A stretch of 64,000 bases of DNA, from NCBI GenBank assembly GCA_026929865.2, contig CM049404.1:2626501-2690500 (forward strand), in the 5' to 3' direction. The translations under genes and the position numbers were made by a program. Positions 23,920-34,757 of the stretch are shown here, piece by piece; within the stretch, counting starts at the first letter, position 1; each line of letters begins with the position of its first letter. Source of the stretch: Hyperoplus lanceolatus (taxonomy: Eukaryota; Chordata; Actinopteri; Uranoscopiformes; Ammodytidae). The notes under the pieces were generated by a model. The model was not told where the DNA came from and did no database searches. It worked only from the letters and a program-made list of their open reading frames with translations.

Positions 23920-24185
23920 CCCTGCGTTCCAAATCACACTCTTTCTTTTTACTACACTACATACTAAAGTACAGAAGAGTTTTAGGGCCACAGGAGAGAA
24001 AAAGATTTTTTTTTCTTTATGTTGAGAAATGTCAAGAATAAAGACGAATACTCCAAAATCCTATTGGAGTTAGTGGGGCATTGTGTTTTTTTCAGCATAC
24101 TACAATTGACGTGCATGTATTAGGACATCCTAAATCTTTTTTGGCATACTAAATAGTAGGGAAGTATGGGGATTGGAACGCAGGG
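23920..24185 (+). mobile_element. 'TGCGTTCCAA' MITE, family M4, copy 2
   Basis: A complete copy of about 265 bp. It begins CCTGCGTTCCAAATCACACT and ends GATTGGAACGCAGG, so the ends are inverted. The centre carries catactacaattgacgtgca and aaatagtagggaagtatggg. Bases 23506-23919 before it are unassigned. Confidence 0.85.
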
Positions 24186-24342
24186 CAAATTGCTATACGT
24201 TATCCTCGAGGGCAGTGTGAAACCCTGCAGGCTTCTTAGTCTGTATTCTACTTCAGCTCAGGATGGATATTCAATCAGAGCATCAGGTGGTTGGTTAGTG
24301 GCTTGTTGTGAGGTGTTTCCAGGTTTTTTTAAATAGCTCAGT

Positions 24343-25325
24343 TAGGGCTGGGCGATATGGACCAAATGTTATATCACGATATAGGTAATTTTATATCACG
24401 ATATGGATATATATCACGATATAGTATTTTTCCTTTAAATTCAATGGATTACAATAACCGTACTGAACTTTAATCACATTAGATTATTTTAATTTTTGCT
24501 TGGAACTTAAATTTCCATAGAAAAGAAAAACTGGTGCAAAATACCACATCAGTCTGGCTTTAGTCAGTCGGCGCAAAATAAAAATGACAGCATCAACCAA
24601 AGAGCCTACATTTTCCAATTGATAGTAGCCTATATCAAAATAATGAAAGACTTGAATTTTCCTGCAGTATTTGCCCATCTTCATTTAAAAAAGCTGTCAA
24701 AATTAACTCATGAGCAAATGTCTGGTAATACTTTAACTCCAGCTTCAACACAAATAATATTTTCAAGTTTGACATGTTTTAAAGTTACATAAAACCAGCC
24801 TTGCTGGCTGTCTCCAACAATAACAGCACGGGGGTGAAGCCCCAAGTAGGCTAAAGATGTCATTATTAGCCAGCTAGCTCACGAGAGCTAACCCATGTAG
24901 TTTGCGGCTTAAAACAAGCCAACTCTGCGTCACGGCAACAGCACGCTGAAGCAGCAAGCAAGTTTCCTTTGCCCAATGACATTTTACCGTTAAAAGCTGC
25001 TCTGCCACCGTGACACGGGTTGGTTTGTTAACTTTAGTGACGCACCGGCTAGACCATGAGCTAGACAGCTAGAGTAACAGATGAGGCTTCTTCTGTTGCG
25101 GGTAGAGAAGCTGTATTGCAGCCCAGAACTCTGCTGCATAGCCTCCGTGTGGCGCGGCGGTGTAACTGCAGTGTAACTATAGGGACTCGGAGCTGCCTCC
25201 CTCTCCATATATCCTCCCGCCACATGAACTTTTTTTCTCCGCGATATAAACGGTATGGCCAAATCTCTCCCGGTAGACACTTTCATATCGTCCACGATAT
25301 GATATCGTCATATCGCCCAGCCCAA
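24343..25325. mobile_element. hAT non-autonomous element with 8-bp TSD AGCTCAGT
   Basis: The target-site duplication AGCTCAGT is exact at 24335-24342 and 25326-25333. Ends are TAGGGCTGGGCGATAT and ATATCGCCCAGCCCAA. Subterminal atatcacgatat repeats crowd the left end. An 8-bp TSD is diagnostic of hAT. The 983-bp interior has no transposase. Confidence 0.88.
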
Positions 25326-25796
25326 AGCTCAGTAGAAGTACACAGATACTATTTAACTAACCTTACACTAATGCATAATCTCTGGTACCCAGAATTCTAA
25401 AACATGCTTTCATATGTTGTATTTTGCCATTTTTTCATTCAGCAGATTGTGAGGATATTTTTCACTGATTTTGACAAAAGCGTTCTCCAGAATCACTGAC
25501 TCCTCCTTTAACATAACATATTAATGCATTTGGTAATGCAGAATCAGTTCCTTTGTACTTTTTACCCTTGTATGAATCCTTTCTGAACTCCGGGGATCTT
25601 CCTGAACTGTGGGGGTCTTTATCAGTCTGGTGCCGACCCCATTGCCATGCTCAAACTGTGGTAAATTAGCCAGTTGTCACTTAACGTTCCATTTCTGTCT
25701 TTGGTGGGGCCTGATTTGCCTGATTTGCAACCTGAGGTCATGGGCAGGAAATCAGCCAAAGATGCTCTAAATTCTCAATGAGAAAGAACAGATAAG

Positions 25797-26285
25797 TGAG
25801 TCAGTGCGTTTCCATGGGACAACTAGATTGGATTAAGACATATACCGAACTTGCCACTCAAACGGACCGAGTCACTTGTCTGAGTATACATGGCCTTTCA
25901 AAGAATCGGATAAATGGCCGGAGCATGGCTGACTCCGCTACGCTATGTGGCGCTGTAGCCCTTCCAACAAGTGGTTATAGAGCCACGTCTGGTTCCCTTC
26001 CGGCAACATCCCTACTATTTATTACGTCGTCTCCCCGGCAGGGATTCCAAGCAAGTGCAGAACGTAAACTCCAATTTGCGATATGGTATCCTGTTTACAT
26101 GCAGATAGAATGCTGACTATGAACGAGTTATCTAGGTGTTCTTATCCGACTTTGCTTGTCCCTTAATGTGCCGATTTGTGTGTGAAGTAGATCGGATAAA
26201 GGTGTGTACATGCATTTTACAAGTCCTGTTGAAGTCTTATTCATTTATTTACCCGATTATGAGTCTGCATGTAAACGAGTGTAGC
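25797..26285 (+). mobile_element. MITE with CAGTGCGTTTACATG-type ends, copy 2
   Basis: It begins gagtcagtgcgtttccatgg and ends ctgcatgtaaacgagtg. The interior is collinear with the copy at 2414-2925, with a ~25-bp deletion in the middle. Bases 25334-25796 before it are unassigned. Confidence 0.75.
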
Positions 26286-26733
26286 AGAAAGCCAACAGAA
26301 AACAGAATGAAAGGAAGGTGAAGATAAAAGAAGGATAACAGAGGGACGAGATGAAAGGACATGAGAGGGGGAGCCATATTGATCAGCCCTGCTCTGTGAG
26401 TCTGTCAGTGGGGTTGAATGGTTTGAGTTTCACAGCTGGAGTGAACTCTGTGTTGCTAGGAACAGATCTCATGTCCAGCTCTACATGTCACATACACACA
26501 GCCTGTCTCTCTCTCTCTCTCCACCAGCTGGCTTCAGGTCCAATGCCCCCTCCCCCCCCTTCAGTAAATTTAGCTCATTGCATGGTTCCACATGGGCTGC
26601 TGAAGCTAAAGCACTCCAGTGGGAACAGTAGTCAATCTGAAAACAGCCCTCCTCCTCCTCCCTACTGCAAAGCAGGGAATGAGTCTGATCCATTTTTTGA
26701 CTGAGAATCCACAACAAATTTAAAAGAGATTAT

Positions 26734-27013
26734 CTCTGCGTTCCAATTCCCATACTTCCCTACTATTTAGTAGGCCAAAAAAAGATTTAGGGTGTCCCAA
26801 TACATGCACGTCAATTGTAGTATGGTGAAAATACATAAATGCCCCACAAACTCCAATAGCATTTTGGAGTATCTGTCTTAATTCTTGACATTTCTCAACA
26901 TAATGAAAAAAAAAAATCTTCCTTATCTGATTTTTTTTCTCTCCTGTGGCCCTTAAACTCTTCTGTACTTTAGTATGTAGTGTAGTAAAAAGAAAGAGTA
27001 TGTGAACGCAGGG
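26734..27013 (-). mobile_element. 'TGCGTTCCAA' MITE, family M4, copy 3 (inverted)
   Basis: It begins CTGCGTTCCAATTCCCATAC and ends gagtatgtgaacgcaggg. It is collinear in inverse with the copy at 23920. Bases 26286-26733 before it and 27014-28530 after it are unassigned; the latter has several poly-T/poly-A tracts near 27590-27680 and 28060-28100. Confidence 0.83.
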
Positions 27014-28689
27014 TCTGATTCTGATGTTAACTTGATTTTTATTTTAGTAAAGAAGCTTGGAGTCACAATATGTGTAACTCTTTTATTGCGTACTGGAGTG
27101 GTTTGATGCAGAATATTCATTCAACCTGTATCAGTGATGGATCTCAGAGGAGTGACATGGAAGTTCTTATTATTTTCTGTCCCTCTTACAGTTCCTGATT
27201 TATAGTTGACAAAGTGTTATCATTATGTTACTAGAAGATGCCTTAAATGGTTAACTGAAGTATTTTTTCTTCTTCGTTGCTCTAAAGGAGGCGATTCAGT
27301 CAGTTTTTTTTGTTTCTATTATAATTCGATTGGTTAGCGGGTGTGGGATTTGTTAGAACATTTTTATAGAGTCTGCTTGTTTTCCTTTTAGGGATTTCTG
27401 CATCCCTCTTGTGTACCAGGGCTCAGATTAAACTTTGCGGTTTAAATTGAATTGTTATGACTAATAGAACGCATTGATTGAATACAGAATAAATGATTCA
27501 ATAAAATAATTGATAAGCAGAGTTTGCGTCGGTCTGAGAATACACATTCTCCCAGGATTGACCATCCAGTAGATTTTTAAAAGTACTCCTGTTTTTTTAA
27601 TTTTTTTTTTTAAGTCTTTATTGAACATGGTTAAAAAATAATAATACAAACAAAAATAAAACAATTATGTTGCTTTACCATCAAATAGTTTTTTTTATCT
27701 TTTTTATTGCTGAGCGAGGTCAATTGGAAGATCGGGGAATTGGTCTGAGCTATCAGTATAAAGTAATAACTCAGTCCATATCCCAATGTGTCAAAAATGT
27801 ACTATCAGAAACAATTTTTAATGAATGTGGATCACAAAGCAAATGAGATCAATAAGAGAAAAACAATTATTAATAAAAAGTCAAAACAAGATTTAAAAAA
27901 GTAAAAAGTCACGTTTCTTATTCTTTTTTACTTCCAGTGGTGGCAATTTGAGATTGACCAGAAAAAAATTCGGAAAGTTCATCGCCTTGCGCACACAATC
28001 TACAATGGTTGCCTGGGCCTCCAAAGCCATGAGCCAATCAGAGCCTCTCGTCTTTCCATTTAATTTAATTTATTCCAACGGTCTTTATTTTTTAACTTTT
28101 CTTTTAGTGGTTTTACATATTTTTACACATAAGGACAAAAAACAGAATGGAGACATACAATACTTACACAATACTTAACTTAAATGAATAATACTATTCA
28201 TTGGTGTATTAAATACCATCATTGGTTGAAAAACCACAATTTTAAAGTTCCAGATTATAGCCACCTCCAAGCCAGAGTATTATTTGAACTGTTCTTCCTG
28301 GTTTGCAAAGTAGGCCGTTGTCATAATAACGTATATGTATTTAATATATCAAATAGCCAAATTAGTAATCACACTTTATATTAATGAAAAACAAGGCCAC
28401 TCATTGGCTCTGCAGATACAGCCTCTTTCAGTCTTTTGTTCTTGAAAGTGTAATGATGGATTATGTAGAATGTATTATGTTATCAAAAGTCAAAGTCTTT
28501 TATTGTCAGTTCTGACACATGCAAGACACACAGTCCCCTCCAATAGTATTAGAACGGTGAGGCCAATTCCTTTATTTTTGCTGTAGACTGGAAACATTTG
28601 GGTTTGATACCAAAAGATGAATATGAGACAATAGCTCAACATTTCAGCTTTCATTTCCAGGTATTAACATCTGGATCTGATACACAACT

Positions 28690-29370
28690 TAGAAGATATA
28701 ATTTTTTGTAAAGGAACACCACATTTTTTGGCGAGCAGAAGTATTGGAACAGATAGACTTTAAATAAATCAAAGTGAATAAAACGTAATATTTTGTCGCA
28801 AATCCTTTGCTTGCAATAACCGCATCAAGCCTGTGACCCATTGACATCACAAAACTTTTGCATTCTTCTTTTGTGATGCTTTTCCAGGCTTTCAACGTAG
28901 CCTCATTCAGTTGCTGTTTGTGTTAGGGGGTTACTCTCTTAAGTCTCCTCTTTAGCAGGTAAAATGCATGCTCTAAAGGGTTTAAGTCTGGAGATTGACT
29001 TGGCCAGTCTAAAACCTTCCACTTGTTGCCCCTGATTAACTCCTTTGTTGTGTTTTGGGTCATTATCTTGCTGCATGATAAAGGATATTCCAATCAGTTT
29101 GGTTGCATCTTTCTTTAAATTGGCCGACAACATGTTTCTGTAAACTTCTGAGTTCATTTTGCTGTTGCCATCATGTGTTACATCATTAATGAAGAATAAT
29201 GAGCCCGTCCCAGAAGAAGCCATGCAAGCCCAAGCCATGACATTGCCTCCACCGTGTTTCACAGATGAGCTTGTATGTTTGGGATCATGAGCAGATTCTT
29301 TCTTTCTCCAAACTTTAGCCTTTCCATCACTTTGGTAAAAGTTCATCTTGACAACAACACAGTAACACAT
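28690..29370 (-). pseudogene. Tc1-family transposase, broken
   Basis: Read on the minus strand, MCYCVVVKMNFYQSDGKAKV is followed by [32 protein letters not shown] (second catalytic block, about 29060), then a frameshift and SPDLKPFRAC-like sequence where PDLNPIE is usual. The C-terminus (MKAWKSITKEECKSFVMSMG...IASKGFATKY) is at 28750-28895. The first catalytic region and HTH are absent. It is inactive. Confidence 0.85.
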
Positions 29371-29592
29371 GATGGTGGCAACAGCAAAATTAACTCAGAA
29401 GTCACAGTAACATTTTGTCTGCCAATTTAAAGAAAGATGCAACCAAACTGATTGGAAGATCCTTCATCATGCAGCAAGATAATGATCAAAAAAACTGCAA
29501 AAACAACAAAGGAGTTCATCAGGGGCAAGAAATGGAAGGTTTTAGACTGGCCAAGTCAATCTCCAGACTTAAAACCTATAGAGCATGCATGT
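29365..29592 (+). pseudogene. Tc1 transposase fragment (inverted arm)
   Basis: On the plus strand it encodes [20 protein letters not shown] and, in a shifted frame, [15 protein letters not shown]. It duplicates, in inverse, the equivalent segment of the neighbouring pseudogene and keeps the Glu of the third block (KPIEH) that the other arm has lost. Confidence 0.8.
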
Positions 29593-29593
29593 T

Positions 29594-31639
29594 ACATACA
29601 AACCCTATGTTTAGGCAAATTAAATTACATGTATGTATCCAACCAGTACTTGAGTTGAGGGGGGATGAAGGGGGATGGCATCCCCCTTGGAAATAAAGAT
29701 CGCAAAATCATCCCCCTTCTAAAATGGTCATCCCCCTTCCCATCCCCTGTTATTTTATCAATGAATGGAGAAACATTACCACTATTTCAACATCTAGTAA
29801 CACCGGCGCATATGCTGCCGGTACTCCACTCTGCACTCGATTCCGGCGCTTGCCAGGGCAGGGAAAATGTATTTTAATTTCAGCCAATTAAAAAATGTGT
29901 ATATAATATACCATTAGCATTTCTAGCTTCTGATTGGATGGGCACGGCTAAAGCCCGCCTCCAAAATCACCGATCCCATCACCACCTGCTTTCCTATGGT
30001 CAACCGTTAATCACGTCCACAGAGCGCAGTCTCTCCTTTGCAAAGGCAGTTAGTAGGCTACTCGGCGACTTTTCTCACGTGTTAACTTGTTCTTTTGGAA
30101 AGTAAATACGGTGCGCTAAAGATTATTCACTTCCTACTTTATCCAAACCGACTTACACAACTTTTCGTTTAGCATATCGCTTATTTAAGCCTGTTAACAA
30201 GCCTAGTGCTGCTTCCGCCTCCAACGATGCTGCTGCTGCAACATCGGGCTCACTCTCTCATATGCCAGGTGGCAGTTGGTTCTACAAGGGCGGAGCAGCT
30301 AGTGCAAAGTACATTTCTGAGAGTTGTGCCATTGGCATGGCTGTATACGCTGGTCACCAAAAGAAAGTGATTGTTTACAGTAGCTCAGAAGAGAGTGACA
30401 TCTCAATTCCACTTAACGACACCACTGACAAGAGTTCAGATGGCCAGAAAGATGATGGTGACTTTGTCATTGTTAGCTTTGCAGGCAAAACCACTAGGTT
30501 TTTTGCTAGGCCTGGTTTAGGAAAATTGACCTTCAAGCTTTGTAAAATATTTACTTTAAATAAACCTTAAATAAGTGATTGTCTAATGGATTTGTCTTGC
30601 ATTACAGTTTATGAGATATATATCAATGGCACAATTTACCCCATGGTATTCTCTCTTGTGGCACAACTTACACCACACCGGGGGCAAGTTGTGCCACAAG
30701 ACAACTTTTTTTCCGAAAGCTATATTTCTTCAACGGTTTATTCCAGATCCAAAGTTTTTATTGCCAGGGATGCACAACACCCTGAAATATTTGTACATAT
30801 TTGAGTTGGAGACTTTACTGTCAAGGCCTTACTTTAAAGTCACTTTGAGTAAAAAGTGGCACAACTTAGGCAACTCTCCCCTACATGTTTTTGATATCTG
30901 ACGGTGTTGACATATTTAACGTTTCTTAAACAGAACAAATAGAGTTTTTCTAGTAGCAGTTTGGTTTCTCTGTTGATGATAGGTGCTAGTATGAACTACT
31001 TCAGGAAAATAAAATTATCGAAACATTTCATATAACTTCTTCAGAAATCGGTGTTGATGTTGATGTTTTATTGTGACGCAGGACTTTCAAGATTTGTGAT
31101 GTAAAATATTCTAAAACTACAACACTAATCAGAGCCTGTCTGACTCTAATGTACTCTGCATAGATAGCTTGTGACAATAGGTCCTTCACAGAGACAGCTG
31201 CCCATCATAATGCCTGATTGCATTACATTTTAATGAAATGTCTGACGGTGGTGACAAAAAGTGTCCCCCCACTTAGAAACCTTATAAAACATGAAGGTGT
31301 TGTAGAAACATTTTATTATTGATATGAGAGATTATTTAGTGTTGCCTTTGATGAAAAAAGCTCTTTTTAATCATTAAAGTAAAATTTTAATAGGTTTTAT
31401 TGCATATGAAAGATTGAAACCTTCTCTGTGGACACACTGTTTTGGACGTCATGAGAAGATAACAAGTGTCATAAATTTGACATAATAATGATAAAATTAA
31501 ATGTAAGGGAATAATTGTGCTCCAGACATTCTATTCTTTATCCCTAATAACATCTACAATTTCAAATATTTTCATTTTTAAAGATAATAGAAGTTACATT
31601 TTGTCCCAGCCTTTTATCCCGGTTCTCAAGAATCACTGA
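29594..31639 (-). mobile_element. TIR family Z, copy 1 (inverted, interrupted)
   Basis: Two separated pieces match the complete element at 61421-62347 in inverse: 29600-29645 (aaaccctatgtttaggcaaa) and 30890-31639 (ctgacggtgttgacatattt...ggttctcaagaatcactga). Between them lies a 1.24-kb insertion. The outer left end was lost, apparently where the Tc1 fragment at 28531-29592 abuts. The terminus TTCTCAAGAATCACTGA is intact at the right. Confidence 0.75.
29646..30889 (+). mobile_element. Insertion inside family Z; hAT-like fragment with partial open frame
   Basis: It starts CAGTACTTGAGTTGAGGGGG after the family Z piece and contains repeated catcccccttc. A plus-strand open frame runs from 30106 to 30570, reading through LFKPVNKPSAASASNDAAAA and a Ser/Asp-rich stretch to DDGDFVIVSFAGKT and stop. 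No known domain is certain; the context suggests a truncated transposon-encoded product. The right 320 bp (30570-30889) carry tgtgccacaactt motifs and end ttaggcaactctccccta, possibly from a second element. Confidence 0.45.
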
Positions 31640-32075
31640 TAAAATAGAATAAAAAGTAAACAATAGATAAGTTCACTTGAAATGTGCAATGTGATGAAAA
31701 ATATTTACAATGTGCAATATGCAATCAGCTGGATGTACATTTTAAGGCATTTTGATTATGTACAATTCTCCATTGGCAAACAGACTGCATCAACAAAGGT
31801 CACAAGCTGAGATTACCAAGAGGGACATTCTTACCCCTGTGTACCTCTTTAGGTTTCTTTAAGAGAACGCTTTAAGTGCTGACTAACATCAGTTAACAGG
31901 TTGACTTCTATCTGTTTCTGAGATAATCCCCTACCATTACTAGGTCTAACCTTTCAGTTGGGGTCAATTAAATAAAGCCAATGCTCAAACATGTCCATGT
32001 ACCTAAGAGCATCTGAAATGTCAGTGTGTGGGAGTGCAAATGGACTCATTCTCAATGATTTTTTTTTTCTCCTAG

Positions 32076-32096
32076 AACATGGTCAACCACGGATGA
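32076..32096 (+). CDS. chchd6: Terminal coding exon of the CHCHD3/CHCHD6-family gene (NMVNHG-stop)
   Basis: A strong acceptor (tttttttttctcctag) at 32060-32075 is followed in phase 0 by six codons and TGA: N-M-V-N-H-G. The upstream exon ends in phase 0 after ...HAAKK. In CHCHD3 orthologues the residues after the last CX9C are of the form A-K-Q-(S/N)-M-L-x-K-G-G, so AKK-NMVNHG places Met and Gly where the family has them. The exon is too short to be found by an open-frame search. Its 3' side runs into unique sequence with a poly(A) signal 630 bp later. Assignment is inference from phase, splice quality and C-terminal similarity. Confidence 0.72.
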   Translation, partial: NMVNHG

Positions 32097-32750
32097 AGAT
32101 GGCGATGAAAAGGAACTTCAAAGGGCTGTTTTAAAAACATGAGTGGATTTTCTGTTAGCATGTCTTTTTTTTTTAAATAGTTTTATGCTATTTATTCTTG
32201 CATTATCATCCAGTCAAATTGCTTTATTGTTCTGCACTGCTTAATTCTACAGGGAAGCATTTGAAAAAAAAAACAGATATTTTATTTTAAGGCTCGTGGT
32301 CTGAGTGAGGACATTTTCAATCAGTCATTTGCAACATCTGTAGAAAGTATTTCTAAGATGGGAGTTCCAAGGATCCATCCAGGGTGATTGTGAAAACTCA
32401 GATTATGTCCCAAGCTCTGCTGCGTTAGGAGAGATGGCTACAAACAGAAAATACTTTGAAGATGCAAATGAACAACTGCGTAGAGGCCGTCTGACTGTAA
32501 GAAGTGATTATATAGAGTTTTAGGGTTTTGTATATTTTTTCAACAACACAGGAACATCAGGCCTGTGATGCACTGTATGATTTGATTAAACCATTCATAT
32601 ATCTTGTTTGTGTCTTTAGTTTTTTCCCTTCCTGACTACTCAACCAGTTTATCTATGTATTTAAGTCTGTCTGTCCATGCTAAGTACTTTTACATTTGAC
32701 CTGTTTTTGTTTGTTCATTCCTCAAAATAAAGTCATAAATGTGGATTTAT
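32097..32750 (+). other. 3' UTR of the chchd gene
   Basis: This is about 650 bp of AT-rich, apparently single-copy sequence between the stop and the poly(A) signal. No transposon ends were recognised within it, in contrast to both flanks, which supports transcribed UTR. Confidence 0.6.
32726..32731 (+). terminator. Polyadenylation signal AATAAA
   Basis: A canonical hexamer in tcctcaaaataaagtcataa, followed within 30 nt by T/GT-rich sequence (atgtggatttatttttc). It is the first good signal after the terminal exon. Cleavage is expected around 32745-32760. Confidence 0.65.
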
Positions 32751-32829
32751 TTTTCAAATCTACTTTCAAACTGAAAATATGCTGACGGAACAATGATGAA
32801 ATGTAAAAGGAAACTTCACTTACTGGTAG

Positions 32830-33210
32830 TTGTGTTACGGTGTGGCAGACAGGCAGGCAAGCAGGACCCAAATGCAAGACGTCGTAGCAAAGAATAATTT
32901 ATTAAGCTCAAAAAGGTAACAAAAAAGGCCAACAGGCAAAAAGTTCAGGAACAAAAGTAACACAGGGAACAGAGAGAACACACAGGACAAAGACTCACTG
33001 ACACGACAAACCATAATGCACAGACAAGGAACAAAGGAACACAAGGAGTATATATACAAGACATAACGAGGCACAGGTGAAACACATCAGGGAAGGGAAC
33101 AGCAATCAACAAGAGGGAAGCTAGACAGGACATGGGGAGGAAACAAGACAGAGATACCAAAATAAAACAGGAAACCACAAAAACCAAGACAGGACAAGAC
33201 GAACCATGAC
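32830..33210 (-). repeat. A-rich dispersed repeat of uncertain class
   Basis: From tgtggcagacaggcaggc to gacgaaccatgaca the plus strand is strongly purine/A-rich with aacacaggaaacaaaggaaca-type wording. I recognise it as the type of dispersed repeat common in fish genomes, but no terminal structure is visible. The open frames on the minus strand here are chance. Confidence 0.4.
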
Positions 33211-33252
33211 AAGTTGGTTAATTAGTTAGAGCCCAACACAAGCGTCTCTTAA

Positions 33253-33690
33253 AGGTTCAGTAAGTGGAATGGTCAGTTTAGCTAACTTCCCTCGTCCCTA
33301 CGTCACCACATTAATGCACTGCGGTCTTCAAGCAGCAAGTTATCTCGCATCATCTCAGATCCATGAGTGTGATAAAACATGATAAAAATCATCAAAACAG
33401 ACATTGGGAAGGATTTTTACCTGCTCCGCCATTGTAGGCGCATACACATTCACCCATCTGTCGCTCTGCACCTTGTGCACCGGCAGTGATACGGGTGCCG
33501 GTGTGTAGCGTTCTCTCTTCTGATTGGTTATCAGTCGTGGGGTCCCCGAAAAGTTTTTTTGCCGATTATGTGCAGAGCGGTTGACTGAGAGATCGGCTTT
33601 ATGAAACGGGCACATTATATAAGTGATCACTGTATGAATAAAGAGCGATTCAACACTTATATTAACATAAATAAATCGCTTACTTCACCT
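33253..33690. mobile_element. TTAA-flanked MITE, family T1, copy 2
   Basis: TTAA at 33249-33252 and 33691-33694 bounds a 438-bp copy collinear with 360-801. It includes gtaggcgcatacacattcac and gatcggctttatgaaac. Confidence 0.85.
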
Positions 33691-34046
33691 TTAACTCTTG
33701 AATCTTCTAAGGGCAGGAGACAGGGCTATAGGCACATCTGGCTGAGCCTTCCAAAGCAACACAACAGCTCAGAAGCTTATTGAATGAGAAAGTTCTGATA
33801 GGTTAACATTTTGAAGGATGTGAGGGACCAAGGCCGATTGAGAACTATAGTCAGTGCCTGAAAAAAAATAGTTTTTAATAATAGAATTAGAAATAGAATT
33901 CTTAACAATTCTGTGAGTCCTCTTCTCAGTCTTTTAGCCCACAGGACATAAATAGACAAATATGTCCCCAGGCCTGAGCTGGAAGTAAATGAAAAACCAT
34001 TTTAGTTACAAAAACTAAAAAATTCATCCATAACTAAAAACTAAAC

Positions 34047-34755
34047 AAATCCATCCCACCTCACAGGTGTGCCACATCAAGATGCTGCTCTGACATCATG
34101 ATTAGTGCACAGGTGTGCCTTAGACTGTCCACAATAAAAGGCCACTCTGAAATGTGCATTTTTTTGCTTTATTGGGGGTCTGGGGACTCAGAACCAGTCA
34201 GTATCTGGTGTGACCACCATTTGCCTCATGCAGTGCAACACATCTTCTTCGCATAGAGTTTATCAGATTGTCAATTGTGGCCTGTGGAATGTTGGTCCAC
34301 TCCTCTTCAATGGCTGTGCGAAGTTGCTGGAGACGGCTTATGGTGGAGAAATGAACATTCAATGCACGAACACATAAAACACGAACAACAGATCTGGTTG
34401 ACATTCCTGCTGTCAGCATGCCAATTGCAAGCTCCGTCAATGCTTGTGGCATCTGTGGCATTTTTCTGTGAGACAAAACTGCACATTTCAGGGTGGCCTT
34501 TTAGTGTAGTCTAAGGCACACCTGTGCACTAATCATGATGTCAGATCAGCATCTTGATGTGGCACACCTGTGAGGTGGGATGGATTATCTCAGCAAAGCA
34601 GAAGTGCTCACTATCACACATTTAGACAGATTTGTGAACAATGTTTGAGAGAAATGGTACAATTGTGTATCTGGAATGAATTTTAGATCTTTAAGTCCAT
34701 CTCATGAAAAATGGGAGCAAAAACAAAAGTGTTGCGTTTATATTTTTGTTGAGTG
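34047..34755 (-). mobile_element. Internally deleted Tc1 element
   Basis: The right TIR is intact (gcgtttatatttttgttgagtg, then TA at 34756-34757). The left side starts within the subterminal inverted repeat (ccatcccacctcacaggtgt), so the left TIR is missing. Subterminal inverted arms of about 90 bp lie at 34050-34140 and 34497-34590, as in the parental Tc1 family. Confidence 0.8.
34198..34476 (-). pseudogene. Tc1 transposase remnant: HTH joined directly to C-terminus
   Basis: This 92-codon minus-strand frame starts near MPQMPQALTELAIGMLTAGM (N-terminal HTH), continues ALNVHFSTISRLQ, then jumps to LRTAIEEEWTNIPQATIDNL and ends NGGHTRY. The whole catalytic core (all three DD34E blocks, about 200 residues) is deleted. 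Ends of the frame match family N- and C-termini, so it is an in-frame internal deletion, unable to catalyse transposition. Confidence 0.88.
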
Positions 34756-34757
34756 TA

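Larger units (their letters stand above)
28531..29592 (-). mobile_element. Tc1 element with internal head-to-head duplication
   Basis: The left TIR is CAGTCCCCTCCAATAGTATT. The transposase reads leftward on the minus strand. The segment 28945-29182 is repeated in inverse at 29365-29592, around a 182-bp single-copy centre. The right part stops at about 29592 without a TIR, so the second arm is truncated. It is the second snap-back Tc1 in the window, from a different Tc1 lineage. Confidence 0.8.
337..32075 (+). other. Last intron of the chchd gene (31.7 kb, repeat-rich)
   Basis: This is inferred as the interval between the donor after the CHCH-domain exon and the acceptor ttttttttttctcctag at 32075. 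Both junctions are phase 0. Very large introns are usual for vertebrate CHCHD3 and CHCHD6. The intron is packed with DNA transposons, SINEs and microsatellites annotated separately. I saw no further exon of another gene in it on either strand. Confidence 0.7.
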
